Below are positions 36,601-44,423 of a stretch of DNA of 64,000 nt, in pieces; within the stretch, counting starts at the first letter, position 1, and the number at the start of each line of letters is the position of its first letter. A model generated the notes under the pieces. It made no database searches. It was not told the DNA's origin and was given only the letters and a program-made list of their open reading frames with translations. The DNA is taken from the NCBI RefSeq assembly GCF_026342015.1, contig NZ_JAPENL010000001.1, forward strand, positions 2,666,001 to 2,730,000. The letters run 5' to 3'. A program made the translations under genes and the position numbers. Origin of the DNA: Micromonospora lupini (GTDB lineage: Bacteria > Actinomycetota > Actinomycetes > Mycobacteriales > Micromonosporaceae).

Positions 36601-36885
36601 GCGGGCCGGAGGTGCGACGGTGGTCCGGATCAGCTCGGGTGAGTCCGTCGGCGTGCCCGCCCGGGTGGGCAGGGTGAGCAGTGCGGTGGCCGGGCGGGCC
36701 GGTTCGGCGGCGTCGGCGAGGGCCGCGACCAGGTCGGCGTGCCCGGCGGCGAAGGGGTGCGGGCGTTCCCGGGGTGGCCGGCCCGAGCGGGCGGCGGGGG
36801 GCGGCGCGGCGCTGTCCTCGGCCCAGACGGCGAGGCCGGCGGTCGAGCCAGAGTCGGGCAACCACAGCCCGTGGATGACCAGCAC
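33622..36885 (-). CDS. SNF2-family helicase (HelZ-like)
   Basis: 1087 aa. The N-terminal ~600 residues are variable, rich in Ala, Arg and Pro. The two RecA-like lobes follow: motif I DDMGLGKTVQ, Ia LLVCPMSLVGNWQREA, II DEAQAIKN (DExQ form), III VTGTPVENRL, V SLKAGGTGLTLTAAN, and VI QATDRAFRIGQ. It is an ATP-driven DNA translocase, likely acting in repair or chromosome transactions with its SWIM partner. The ATG at 36885 is the first in frame. Confidence 0.92.
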   Translation of the reverse strand: MLVIHGLWLPDSGSTAGLAVWAEDSAAPPPAARSGRPPRERPHPFAAGHADLVAALADAAEPARPATALLTLPTRAGTPTDSPELIRTTVAPPARGRLTLAAWRVPTLVYAPDDALPLLRALDDLPAVPGATLRHLAELADFAADLVARGRVLPGVSTPIHPTGPAAADRAAQVTARAVWRPLLTGTDAGWARSLALALPPAARAAAMPTTAPTASAAVPAAGVVPAVRGAATTPTGPSSAGSDGSEVTAAALVADALDALTDAAGRAALATTTLARGVRPGGPAPAWLAALAGPRRDFTVDQAALDILRAELDDWQRDAAGGAVRASFRLVEPAPDEITEPILVTRPLPGDAAGLAEVGLVEEAPAVGARWRLEFGLLAADEPGLHIDAGEVWRARTLDGLADRTASPQETLLAELGRASRLWPDLDAALRTAAPEAMELDVEGAHRFLSEGAPVLHAAGFGVLLPSWWRRPTTRLGARLRARSRTAPGTVASTEAGVGLDALVDYRWEVALGDQPLSADELAALAELKTPLVRLRGRWVELDPGRLAAGLRLLRSAGELSVADLLRLGLADGDDAEALPVLEVTADGALGDLLAGAVESRLTPLDPPPGFQGTLRPYQRRGLAWLTFLRSLGLGGVLADDMGLGKTVQLLALLAGDPPEAGPTLLVCPMSLVGNWQREAARFTPGLRVHVHHGAERARGAEFTTAAHGADLVLTTYSVAARDAVDLAGIDWHRVVVDEAQAIKNASTRQAEAVRALPARQRVAVTGTPVENRLADLWSIMQFANPGLLGPAATFRKRFAEPIERHGDAEAAERLRRITGPFVLRRLKTDSSIISDLPEKLEMEVLCNLTAEQAALYRVVVDDMLARIETSDGIERRGLVLATMTRLKQVCNHPAQLLRDGSALEGRSGKLARLTEILEEVLAAGERALLFTQYAEFGAMLRGHLSARFGREVLFLHGGLGKAERDALVERFQSADGPPLFVLSLKAGGTGLTLTAANHVVHVDRWWNPAVEDQATDRAFRIGQRRRVQVRKFVCAGTVEEKVAAMIADKRALAERVVGTGEQWITELSTGQLRDLFALEAGAVVE

Positions 36886-36959
36886 CTACTCCCCCTCGTC
36901 GCCGCCCGCGCCCAGGATAGGCGGCCTCGCTTGGCGACCGTCAGCACCCACGGCACGAC

Positions 36960-37050
36960 ACCCACGACCCGGCGGCTGATCGACTCCATATCGGCGATGT
37001 GGGGCTGTCCGAGCATCCGGATGCCACCACATCGGCGACCTGGGTGTGGA
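36960..37050. repeat. REP-like motif beside a truncated DUF664 gene
   Basis: Two near-identical phrases, ATCGGCGATGTGGGG (~36993-37007) and ATCGGCGACCTGGG (~37033-37046), are separated by a short inverted arrangement (GGCGATGTGGGGC, CCACCACATCGGCG). The style is of dispersed palindromic repeats common in this group. It abuts the point at which the DUF664 fragment ends. Confidence 0.4.
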
Positions 37051-37212
37051 TCAAAGCAGGCCCGGGAGGGTCGCCTCGGCGTCGGACAGGCCACGCAGCT
37101 TGCGCAGCACCACGGCACGGTGGAAGTCGAGGAACGAGTCCAGCACGGCGCGCTCGTCACCGACGCGCGCGAGCACCGGGCCGAGCGTCGGATCGATGGT
37201 CTGCTCCGCCAT
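37051..37212 (-). pseudogene. Truncated DUF664/DinB-like gene (N-terminal 53 aa only)
   Basis: Starts MAEQTIDPTLGPVLARVGD and continues LDSFLDFHRAVVLRKLRGLS, a clear DinB/DUF664 N-terminus (DinB proteins are ~170 aa). It ends at TGA within the repeat region. The downstream sequence has no further DinB homology in any frame. It appears to have lost its 3' two-thirds when the adjacent repeat was acquired. Confidence 0.65.
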
Positions 37213-37294
37213 TCGCCGACCCTAGCGACGCCGGGGTCCGCACGCTGCCCCGCATCCCGCTGCGAGGCGCGCTCGCGACAGGCAGGATGGGCGC

Positions 37295-37501
37295 ATGGCT
37301 TCATCCGTGCAGATCCTCCTCGTCGGCGGCGCGGCGGACGGGCAGACCGTGACCGTCGAGCTGGACACCAACGGCCGCCCGCCGCTCACCCACCACCACC
37401 TCGGGTCCGGTGGGCTGGCCGAGGCGCAGATCTACGAGTTGGAGTCCGCCCGCGAGGAGAGCCGCGAGTGGCGCTACCGGTGGACCGGCCCGGCGGTGTG
37501 A
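37295..37501 (+). CDS. Small hypothetical protein
   Basis: 68 aa, MASSVQILLVGGAADGQTVT then LDTNGRPPLTHHHLGS and a C-terminal WRYRWTGPAV. Good coding character; ribosome binding site GCAGGATGG is weak. No family recognised. It converges on the pyruvyl transferase gene with 7 bp between. Confidence 0.65.
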   Translation: MASSVQILLVGGAADGQTVTVELDTNGRPPLTHHHLGSGGLAEAQIYELESAREESREWRYRWTGPAV

Positions 37502-37508
37502 CAGTGGG

Positions 37509-38651
37509 TCACGCCCGGGTCAGGGTCTGACTGCGCAGCCGGTCCAGCACGCCACGTGTGACCTCCGAGGTGCCCCGGGCCTGCTCGCAGACCTCGGCGA
37601 CCCGGCGGGCCGTGGCCTCGGCGCGTTCCGCGCGTTCGTCCCACAGCCTGTCGACCTCGGCCAGCAGCGGCCCCTCCACCTCCCGCTCCACGCCGCGCAG
37701 CGCCGGCACACCGAGCCGCTGGGCCAGGTCGAAGACCTTGCCGGCGTACGGCAGCGGCAGGAACGGCGTGCCCACCATCGCCGCGAAGATCAGGAAGTGC
37801 AGGCGCATGCCGACGGCCAGGTCGAAGTGGCGCATCAGCCCGAGCACCTGCTCCGGCGAGTAGGTGCCGTGCAGGATCCGCCCCCGCTCGGCGGCGACCA
37901 TGTGCGACAGCACCCCGTGGGCGTGCCTGATGTCGTCGCGTTCCATGGGCACGAACAGCACGTACGCGTCGATGCGGTGCACCAGGAAGTCACCGATCTG
38001 GGCGAGCAGCCGGTGGTAGCCGTCGACGTCGAGGCGTTCCGCGGCCCGTCCCGGCTCCCGCACGCTGATCCCGACCAGCCTCTTACCGGCCGGCACCCCC
38101 TCCTCGGCGAGCAGGTGCGCCGGGAATTCGGCCGGCTGCAACAGGAACGCCGGGTCGGCGGTGACCGTGATCGGGTTGAGCAGCCCCGCCTCTTCCAGGA
38201 CCATCCGGGACTCCTGGTCGCGGACTGTCACCTGGGTCGCGCCGGCGAGCGTCTCCCGAACCATGCCGGTGTCGACCGCGTCGCTGAGCGGCCCGACCCC
38301 CACCGCATACGTGATGAGGGGCAGACCCCGTTCCTGGGCGACCCGGACGACCCGCAGGTAGCGGCGGGCCTCCCGGTCGTAGAGGATCCCGCCGCCGCCC
38401 AGGATGAGCAGGTCGAGCTGGGCCAGCACCAACGCCGAGTCGGTGCGGCTGACGCCCTCCCAGGGCACTGCCTCCACGTCCGGGTGGGCGCCCCGGGTGT
38501 GTTCCGGGTTGCGGGAGAAGACGATGATCCGGGCGTTCGGTTCCTGCGTGCGTAGATCGGTGAGCAGACCGGTGAGGATCGCCTCGTCGCCGAGGTTCCG
38601 GCCGCCGTACGAGCCGAGCACACCGATGGTCAGTCCGGCGCCATGCGTCAT
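37509..38651 (-). CDS. Polysaccharide pyruvyl transferase family protein
   Basis: 380 aa. GSYGGRNLGDEAILTGLLTDL at the N-terminus, DLLILGGGGILYDREAR, YAVGVGPLSD, and MRLHFLIFAAMVGTPFLPLPY near the C-terminus are the CsaB-like signatures. The family transfers pyruvate from PEP as a ketal on cell-wall polysaccharides. The gene stands alone, without other wall-polymer genes nearby. Confidence 0.88.
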   Translation of the reverse strand: MTHGAGLTIGVLGSYGGRNLGDEAILTGLLTDLRTQEPNARIIVFSRNPEHTRGAHPDVEAVPWEGVSRTDSALVLAQLDLLILGGGGILYDREARRYLRVVRVAQERGLPLITYAVGVGPLSDAVDTGMVRETLAGATQVTVRDQESRMVLEEAGLLNPITVTADPAFLLQPAEFPAHLLAEEGVPAGKRLVGISVREPGRAAERLDVDGYHRLLAQIGDFLVHRIDAYVLFVPMERDDIRHAHGVLSHMVAAERGRILHGTYSPEQVLGLMRHFDLAVGMRLHFLIFAAMVGTPFLPLPYAGKVFDLAQRLGVPALRGVEREVEGPLLAEVDRLWDERAERAEATARRVAEVCEQARGTSEVTRGVLDRLRSQTLTRA

Positions 38652-38731
38652 CCGTCGCTCCTCCCCAGGTGCGGTCCGCAGCGGTTTCCCGCTGGTCAGG
38701 GGAACAGTCCTGGACCGGGGCCGGGGGTGGC

Positions 38732-39220
38732 TCAGACCGTCGGGTCGAGGCGCTTGGCCATCTGTTGAGCGGTGACCTCGAAGCCCAGACTCCGGTAGAG
38801 CCCGATCGCCACGGCGTTCGTGCCGAAGACGTTCAACCCCAGCTCAGGCACACCGAGTCCGACAAGTTCGGCCTCGATGAGCTGGATCATCCGCCGCGCG
38901 TGCCCACGCCCCTGGTACGCCGGATGGACCTCGATGTTCAGAATCCACGCCTGCGTCGGACCGCCCGCCGTACCCACCCCGGGCAGGCCCACCCAGATCC
39001 ACCCGACCTCGGTGTCGCCGACACGCGCCAACCGCAGTAGCACTCCCTCGGTGGCCGCGCCCGCCGGCAGCCCCTCCCGCAGTTGCTGCGCCGACCGCTC
39101 CCGGGCCGCCTCCGGGGTCATGCCCCGGTGCGCGACCAGATCCTCGGCGTAGCCCACCTCAAGCGGTTCCCACAGCCGGGCCAGTTCCTCTTCGGTCATC
39201 GGCGACAACGTCAACTCCAC
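38732..39220 (-). CDS. GNAT-family N-acetyltransferase
   Basis: 162 aa from GTG 39220 (GGAG upstream). GNAT motif A HPAYQGRGHARRMIQLIEAE with the acetyl-CoA loop (QGRGHA), motif B GLNVFGTNAVAIGLYRSLGF. Substrate unknown. A second, plus-strand frame starts 36 bp away, so the promoters may be divergent. Confidence 0.88.
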   Translation of the reverse strand: MELTLSPMTEEELARLWEPLEVGYAEDLVAHRGMTPEAARERSAQQLREGLPAGAATEGVLLRLARVGDTEVGWIWVGLPGVGTAGGPTQAWILNIEVHPAYQGRGHARRMIQLIEAELVGLGVPELGLNVFGTNAVAIGLYRSLGFEVTAQQMAKRLDPTV

Positions 39221-39255
39221 CGGGGCCTCCCCTTCGATCTCGGATCCAGCGCGTA

Positions 39256-39435
39256 GTGCAGCAGAACACCGCCGACGCCGCCACCGGGAATTGGGTTGTT
39301 CGTCGGTCCGGGCTGGCCGGCTTCTTCGCCGACAGCGCCCGCCGCCCGCCGCCGCCCGGCATCCCCACCGTACGGGCGTTCCAGCAGGCCCAGGCCGACG
39401 CGCCGCTGCCCTGGCTGGCCCAGCGACTCGCCTGA
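39256..39435 (+). CDS. Possible small protein, 59 aa
   Basis: GTG 39256 to TGA 39433-39435. The frame has high third-position G/C and a protein-like sequence (GLAGFFADSARR, GIPTVRAFQQAQADAPLPW, ending LAQRLA). It is too short to assign and has no clear ribosome binding site. It lies between the divergent GNAT start and the convergent HAD stop. Confidence 0.35.
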   Translation: MQQNTADAATGNWVVRRSGLAGFFADSARRPPPPGIPTVRAFQQAQADAPLPWLAQRLA

Positions 39436-39476
39436 CCCGACTCACCGCCGATATCGCTGGGCTTCGGGCCGGCCGG

Positions 39477-40103
39477 TCAGCGTGCGGTGGCGGCCGCCAA
39501 CTCGTACGCCAGGTGCGTCAGGTCGGCCAGCCGCAGGTCGCCGTCGAGTCCCTTGAGCGCGGCGGTCATCGCGCCGGCCGCGCGCCCGGCCTGCAACCCG
39601 ACCTCGGCGTCCTCGACGACAAGGCAACGCGCCGGTGACACGTCGAGCAGCGCCGCGGCCCGCAGGTAGCCCTCCGGGGCGGGCTTGCCCACGCGTACGT
39701 CCTCGACTGTGACAAGCACGGGCGCGGTGATGCCGGCGGCACCGAGCCGCGCCTGCGCCAGCCGGACATCCGCGCTTGTCACGACCGCCCAGGGCATCCC
39801 CAACCGGTTCACCGTCGACAGCAGCTCGTGGGCACCCGGGGTGGCGGTCACGTCGGACAGGTCGTCGTACTGCAACGCCAGTTGTCGGGCCGCCGCCACG
39901 GCGACCCCCGCGTCGTCGAGCGCGGGAAGGAGCCTGCGGATCGTCTGGTCGGCGGGCCTGCCGTGCGCGATCGCGAGTGCCGCCGCCGGCTCGACGGCGT
40001 ACTCGGACGCCCAGCGCTCCCAGGCCCGCTCGACGGCGGCGTCGGAGTCGACAAGGGTGCCGTCCATGTCGAACAGCACCGCGTCGACGTCTGCCAGCTC
40101 CAC
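39477..40103 (-). CDS. HAD-family hydrolase (phosphoglycolate phosphatase-like)
   Basis: 208 aa from GTG 40103 with GGGGGGAG eight bases upstream. HAD motif I VLFDMDGTLVDS (nucleophile Asp), motif II VTSAD, motif III KPAPEGYL and motif IV VVEDAEVGLQAG. Cap domain of helical type between motifs I and II. Phosphatase of small sugar phosphates; substrate unknown. Confidence 0.9.
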   Translation of the reverse strand: MELADVDAVLFDMDGTLVDSDAAVERAWERWASEYAVEPAAALAIAHGRPADQTIRRLLPALDDAGVAVAAARQLALQYDDLSDVTATPGAHELLSTVNRLGMPWAVVTSADVRLAQARLGAAGITAPVLVTVEDVRVGKPAPEGYLRAAALLDVSPARCLVVEDAEVGLQAGRAAGAMTAALKGLDGDLRLADLTHLAYELAAATAR

Positions 40104-40176
40104 GACCACGCTCCCCCCGTACGCTCCGTGACGAGGATAGGGCGTCACTTACCGGTGGCGGAGAACGGACCCGGCG

Positions 40177-40383
40177 TCATCCGTCGCGATCCAATACCTG
40201 ACGCACCGCGTCGACGAACGAAAGCCGGCGATCCGTCCGTACCTCGATGGCCGCGAGCCAGCGCTCGCGATGCCCGTCACGCAGCGGCACCCCGGCGTCG
40301 CCCGGCTCGTCGGCGAGCCGGCGCTGCTCGGCGTACTCCGTCGTGAGGCTGGCCAGCAGCGGCCAACGTGGACAGTGACGTGA
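40177..40383 (-). pseudogene. 5'-truncated gene fragment
   Basis: About 65 codons ending at TGA 40177, with high third-position G/C and a protein-like sequence (PLLASLTTEYAEQRRLADE, DGHRERWLAAIEV, LSFVDAVRQVLDRDG). No start codon is usable before a stop at about 40384. It looks like the C-terminus of a gene that lost its beginning. Family not recognised. The remaining 40384-40528 is the upstream region of the next gene. Confidence 0.4.
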
Positions 40384-40528
40384 TCAGCGCGACGGCGACG
40401 GTGTCCTGCACCCGCCCATCATGACTGCCGACCGCACCTGAGTCCGAGGAGCTGCCAAAACGGGGTCACGGTGTGTACGCGCGGTTGATACAGTCACGTC
40501 TTCCCCTTGATCAACAAAGGACGTCGCC

Positions 40529-41440
40529 ATGACCGGGGCTGAACCTGCCGCAAGCCCGCCGCCGGACCCCACCCCGGCCTCAGATGCAACTCCAGATCCC
40601 GCTGCCGCACCGGAGACGTCGCCCGAGCGCGCGTCGACCCCGGATCAGGCACCAGCCACGGAGCTGCCACCGCAGCCGGGCTACCCGACCGGCCCGCCCG
40701 CGTGGGTTGCCGCCGAGCCGCCCACCAGCTCGAACCGCACCGCCATCGTCGCCGCCGTCGTCGGAGGCGTCGTGGTCGTCCTGCTGGTGCTGTGCCTCGG
40801 CCTGGTCAGCGGCTTCTTCCTGCTGCGCGACAGTGATACCAGCGCGTCCGGCCCGGAGGCCACCGCGCCTGCCCGCCCCCCGACGAACGCCAGCCCCTCC
40901 CCCAGCCTCTCCGAGGAACCCGTCGTGCAGGGGCCGCAGGCCAGCGCCTACCCGGCGGAGAAGATCGAGGACCTGAACCGGGTGTGCGACGAGGACATCT
41001 ACTACCCCGAGTTGCCCAAGCGCGCCGGTAAGGCGCCGCACCCGGTCGTCCTGCTCCTGTCGGACACCCCTGGTCTGCGCCGCAAGGACGACACCTACTA
41101 CTACGACCTGGGCCTGTCCAAGAAGGTCGAGCAGACGTGGTCCTCGGAGGACCCCAAGCTCGTGCAGATCGTCGCCTGCCTGGACCGGGTCAGCTCCGGC
41201 TCGACGATCCGGACCTGCAAGTTCGACGACCCGAAACCGCAGAGCCTGCCGCTGGTGCGGACCAGTTGGCGTCTGCGGGTCTTCGAGGCGGCGACCGGCC
41301 GCAAGCTGCTGGAGAAGAAGATGACCGGCGACGACCAGAAGTGCCCGTACGTCGTCCTTGTCGGCGCCGACAGGAAGATCTACGCCGAGGTCAGTGACCG
41401 GGCTGCTATAGCGGCACTCCGCAACCTGGTGACCAAGTAG
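40529..41440 (+). CDS. Membrane-anchored hypothetical protein
   Basis: 303 aa. Residues 1-70 are a Pro/Ala/Thr-rich cytoplasmic tail, TM helix ~72-97 (AIVAAVVGGVVVVLLVLCLG), a Pro/Ser linker, then an extracellular domain ~135-303 with four Cys (RVCDEDIYYPELPKRAG, VQIVACLDRV, RTCKFDDPK, DQKCPYVVLVG). No family recognised. The AAAGG upstream of ATG is a plausible ribosome binding site. Confidence 0.8.
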   Translation: MTGAEPAASPPPDPTPASDATPDPAAAPETSPERASTPDQAPATELPPQPGYPTGPPAWVAAEPPTSSNRTAIVAAVVGGVVVVLLVLCLGLVSGFFLLRDSDTSASGPEATAPARPPTNASPSPSLSEEPVVQGPQASAYPAEKIEDLNRVCDEDIYYPELPKRAGKAPHPVVLLLSDTPGLRRKDDTYYYDLGLSKKVEQTWSSEDPKLVQIVACLDRVSSGSTIRTCKFDDPKPQSLPLVRTSWRLRVFEAATGRKLLEKKMTGDDQKCPYVVLVGADRKIYAEVSDRAAIAALRNLVTK

Positions 41441-41447
41441 CCCTCGG

Positions 41448-41999
41448 TCAATGCGGCGGGTCCTCGCCGGTGAGGCCGTCCACCGACTCCCGGATCAGGT
41501 CGGCGTGCCCGACGTGCCGGGCGTACTCCTCGATCAGGTCGACCAGGACGCGGCGCAGGCTGGGCACCCGCCCGTCGGGCCACTCGCCCCGGGCCAACTG
41601 CTCCGGGCCGCCGTCGGCGAGCAACTCGGCGACTGTGGCCCGGGAGCGAGCCACCGCTTCCCGCCACAGCGTGTAGAGCTGCTCCGGGGTGTCGTCGGCG
41701 GCCGAACGCCACTCCCAGCCGGGGTTGGCGTCCCAGTCGACGGTGTCCCACGGTGGCCCGGGTGAGCGCCCGGCCAGCTTCAGCGAGAAGTAGAGATCCT
41801 CGACCAGCGCCAGATGCTTGAGCAGCCCGCCCAGGGTGATCGACGACGGGCCGAGCGTCGCCCGCAGGCCGGCCGCGTCGAGCCCACCGGTCTTCCAGGC
41901 CAGGGTGGCGCGCTGGCGGTCGAGGGAGCCCAACAGGGTGGCGGTCTCGTCGCCCGCGATCGGTGGTTCGGCGCGACCGTGCTCATTCGCGTTGGTCAT
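41448..41999 (-). CDS. DinB/DUF664-family protein
   Basis: 183 aa from ATG 41999. Four-helix DinB fold: LLGSLDRQRATLAWKTGGLD, LGPSSITLGGLLKHLALVED with a conserved His, and EEYARHVGHADLIRES with the metal-binding His pair. It is a full-length relative of the fragment at 37051-37212. Some members are mycothiol-dependent enzymes. It converges on the preceding gene with 7 bp between. Confidence 0.85.
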   Translation of the reverse strand: MTNANEHGRAEPPIAGDETATLLGSLDRQRATLAWKTGGLDAAGLRATLGPSSITLGGLLKHLALVEDLYFSLKLAGRSPGPPWDTVDWDANPGWEWRSAADDTPEQLYTLWREAVARSRATVAELLADGGPEQLARGEWPDGRVPSLRRVLVDLIEEYARHVGHADLIRESVDGLTGEDPPH

Positions 42000-42073
42000 G
42001 GCGATCGAGGCTAGCGGGCCGACCGGTCTCACGCGAGACTACCGTCGGCCCCAGAGCCGATGCCTGAGCAAGG

Positions 42074-42961
42074 ATGGGAGTGACGCCAGTGCCGAGAACC
42101 CCACAGCCGAGCCGTACGGCCGTGCTTGTCTGCCAGGGCCGCGCGGCGGCGGACGGACTTGTCGCTCCCGGCCGTTTCGCGGACCCGACGGCCGTGCGCC
42201 TGCTCCGCGCCGACGAACGGGAGGCCGTCGAGTGGGTACGCGACGCCGCCGCCCCCGGGCCGTGGCGGCAACGGGTCGACTACGAGACGGTACGCGCCAA
42301 CGCCGAGTTGATCGTGCCCCGCACGGTCGCGATCGACGACGCCGTACGCGCCCACCCCAGCTCGCAGGTGGTGATCCTGGGCGCCGGGTTGGACGGTCGC
42401 GCCTGGCGGATGGCGGAACTCGCCGACGCGACGGTCTTCGAGGTCGACCAGCCGAGCAGCCAGCGCGACAAACGGGAACGCGTCGAGGGGCTGCCCGGCA
42501 CCGGGCCGACGTTCGTCGCTGTGGACTTCGGCCGCGACCGGCTCGCCGAGGCGCTGGCAGCCGCCGGGCATCGCCCCAGTGAGCCGACGACGTGGATCTG
42601 GGAAGGCGTCGTGCCGTATCTGACCAGGGCCCAAGTGTCCGCGACTGTTGCCGCTGTCGCCGCCTGCTCGGCACCGCGCAGCCGTCTCATCGTCAACTTC
42701 CAGATGCCCGGGACATCCCTGACGCTGGGCCGGCTCGTCGCACGACTGCTGATGGCGTCCACCGGCCGGCGGAGCGTCTGGGCGAAGGAGCCATGGCGCT
42801 CGACCTGGACGCCCGACGCCATGGCCGCCCTGCTCACCCGCCACGGCTTCACCGTCACCGGCGACCACGACCTGCTCGACACGGCGCGAGCACTCGCCCT
42901 GCCGATCCGCCGTGCCACGTCCCTGGCCCACAGCAGGGTGATGGTCGCGGATCGCGCCTGA
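42074..42961 (+). CDS. SAM-dependent methyltransferase, leucine carboxyl methyltransferase (LCM) family
   Basis: 295 aa. RTAVLVCQGRAAADG at the start, VVILGAGLDGRAWRM (SAM-binding motif I), TVFEVDQPSSQRDKRER (motif with the acidic ribose-binding residue), WIWEGVVPYLTRAQV. Typical of the large actinobacterial family of S-adenosylmethionine methyltransferases, substrate usually unknown. Divergent from the DinB gene. Confidence 0.9.
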   Translation: MGVTPVPRTPQPSRTAVLVCQGRAAADGLVAPGRFADPTAVRLLRADEREAVEWVRDAAAPGPWRQRVDYETVRANAELIVPRTVAIDDAVRAHPSSQVVILGAGLDGRAWRMAELADATVFEVDQPSSQRDKRERVEGLPGTGPTFVAVDFGRDRLAEALAAAGHRPSEPTTWIWEGVVPYLTRAQVSATVAAVAACSAPRSRLIVNFQMPGTSLTLGRLVARLLMASTGRRSVWAKEPWRSTWTPDAMAALLTRHGFTVTGDHDLLDTARALALPIRRATSLAHSRVMVADRA

Positions 42962-42981
42962 CCCCGCGTGGGACTACTGCC

Positions 42982-43098
42982 TCAACGCCGGGTGCGCTTT
43001 CGCCGCACGGCCCAGACACCACCGGCGATCACCGCCGCCGTCGGCAGCAGGCAACAGAGACTGAGGAGTACGAGGTGCCACGGCTTGATTGCGCCCAT
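42982..43098 (-). CDS. Tiny single-TM membrane protein
   Basis: 38 aa, ATG 43098 to TGA 42982. MGAIKPWHLVLLSLCCLLP begins a single TM helix, followed by a basic C-terminus VWAVRRKRTRR, consistent with positive-inside topology. It is below most gene-finder length limits. The sequence pattern is typical of real small membrane proteins. Confidence 0.55.
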   Translation of the reverse strand: MGAIKPWHLVLLSLCCLLPTAAVIAGGVWAVRRKRTRR

Positions 43099-43190
43099 GG
43101 CTGCGAAGGCTAGCGGGTGCGGTCAAACGAGCCGTGCCGGGCGAGGGCGCTTAAACATCCTGCGACGACTGGGACCACGGGTTCTACGAG

Positions 43191-43406
43191 GTGCAGGGAT
43201 CGCCGTGGCCTGACCGGTTGGCGGCACAGAACCGCGTCACGATCCCCGACCAGACGGCCTCGGGGTCGCAGCGCCACTTCCTCGTGGTGTGCCATGAGGA
43301 CCTCATTGAGGTCCTCTCCGACGATGTGGCGGTCGAGCTGTTCGACGAGCCGTTCGAGGAGGTGGCGATGCGCGCGCTACGGCTCAACATGAGAGAGCTT
43401 GGGTGA
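43191..43406 (+). CDS. Hypothetical protein, possibly 5'-truncated
   Basis: 71 aa from GTG 43191 (VVCHEDLIEVLSDDVAVELF, EEVAMRALRLNM). The frame is open and protein-like upstream for another ~12 codons (DDWDHGFYEV) to a TAA at 43152 with no start codon, suggesting a lost 5' end. Codon use is less biased than in neighbours. No family recognised. 43407-43599 contains nothing I can support. Confidence 0.45.
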   Translation: MQGSPWPDRLAAQNRVTIPDQTASGSQRHFLVVCHEDLIEVLSDDVAVELFDEPFEEVAMRALRLNMRELG

Positions 43407-43599
43407 CACCGCCGCCCGAACGGAGGTCCAGAGCGGTCGGCGCTCGTCTCGGGCCTCGGACGGTAACCGCCGCTGGCCCACACGGTGAAGGGTCTGCTAC
43501 CACTTCCGACGCCATTCGAGGCGACCTCGATGCGGCACAACCGCTGCGTCGTCGCGCTGTACGTACAGCACCTCGTCCTCGACCGACCAGGTCAGTTGG

Positions 43600-44025
43600 T
43601 CACCTGGCTGGCAAGTCGTCTGATGGCCAGCCATTGGATCGAGCCACCGAACGCCAGGCGTCGAAAGCCCAACTGAGGTCGCCCGTGTCCGCGCTGATGA
43701 AGATCGTTATCAGGTACGTACTGTCGGTGAAGTTGTAGCCGTAGAGGGTGAACTTGACGTCGACATCGTGGCGGTAGAGCCAGGCGGCACGATGACCGAC
43801 CCCGCCTCGGCCGCCCTCACCCACCTTGCCTGTCGGGTTCGGCGGCAGTTCGGCATCGAGCGAGGCGATGATGAGAGCCCCATCGGCGCACCGCCATGGA
43901 CTTCCTGGCATGACTCGCATCGCGCGTCCGGGTGCGCGCCACGTCGTGGCACCGTCTTTGGCACCGTTCCGCGCCCAAGCACCGGAAAGTTCGATCGACC
44001 AGCCATCGCCCAGTGACCTCCGCAC
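43600..44025 (-). CDS. Hypothetical protein
   Basis: 141 aa from GTG 44025. Beta-rich, with DGWSIELSGAWARNGA, LIIASLDAELPPNPTG, and VKFTLYGYNFTDSTYLITIF. The frame stays open upstream to 44184 with poor coding character, so the GTG was chosen. Third-position G/C is below that of the core genes, which suggests acquired DNA. Function unknown. Confidence 0.5.
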   Translation of the reverse strand: MRRSLGDGWSIELSGAWARNGAKDGATTWRAPGRAMRVMPGSPWRCADGALIIASLDAELPPNPTGKVGEGGRGGVGHRAAWLYRHDVDVKFTLYGYNFTDSTYLITIFISADTGDLSWAFDAWRSVARSNGWPSDDLPAR

Positions 44026-44280
44026 GGACCGAGTATGACGCAGGGCTGGCTTTCCTCGATCCGTCAAGAGGCACGGAGATGACCTCTTCGGTGTGAAGGA
44101 CGTCCGCTGTCGCTCGTAAAACGGCAGCCTTAGCTGGGCATCGCCACCCGCCGACCACCGGACCGGGTGCTGCTCGATCCCCACCCCGCCGTCCGCGAAT
44201 CCACGACGGCACTAGCCGGCGGATGCGGTCGGCAACCACGACCACAATAGATGTACATTCATGGATGGATTGTTTCGGAC

Positions 44281-44320
44281 GGTGGCACCGTGGTCCTCAG
44301 TCGGTAATCACGGTGTCACC
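44281..44320. promoter_or_regulatory. Inverted repeat upstream of the GH43 gene
   Basis: GGTGGCACCGTG (44281-44292) matches the inverted CACGGTGTCACC (44309-44320) at 11 of 12 positions. It lies ~100 bp before the GTG of the GH43 gene, in the otherwise gene-free 44026-44423 stretch, just downstream of an AT-richer segment (ATAGATGTACATTCAT, 44249-44264) that may hold the promoter. It may be an operator or a leader hairpin. Confidence 0.45.
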
Positions 44321-44423
44321 CCGGTGTGAACCGGCACCGGTCAGCGGTGGATGGCACCGGGGGCCGGGGGTGTCGCTCCGATGCCGGCGGCGGTCGCCGC
44401 CCGCCCACGGAAGGACGAACGAA

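Noticed and set aside
33624..36865. Upstream extension of the SWIM frame through the helicase gene
   Set aside because: It is the shadow frame of the helicase. The SWIM protein starts at 33622 with TGATG coupling.
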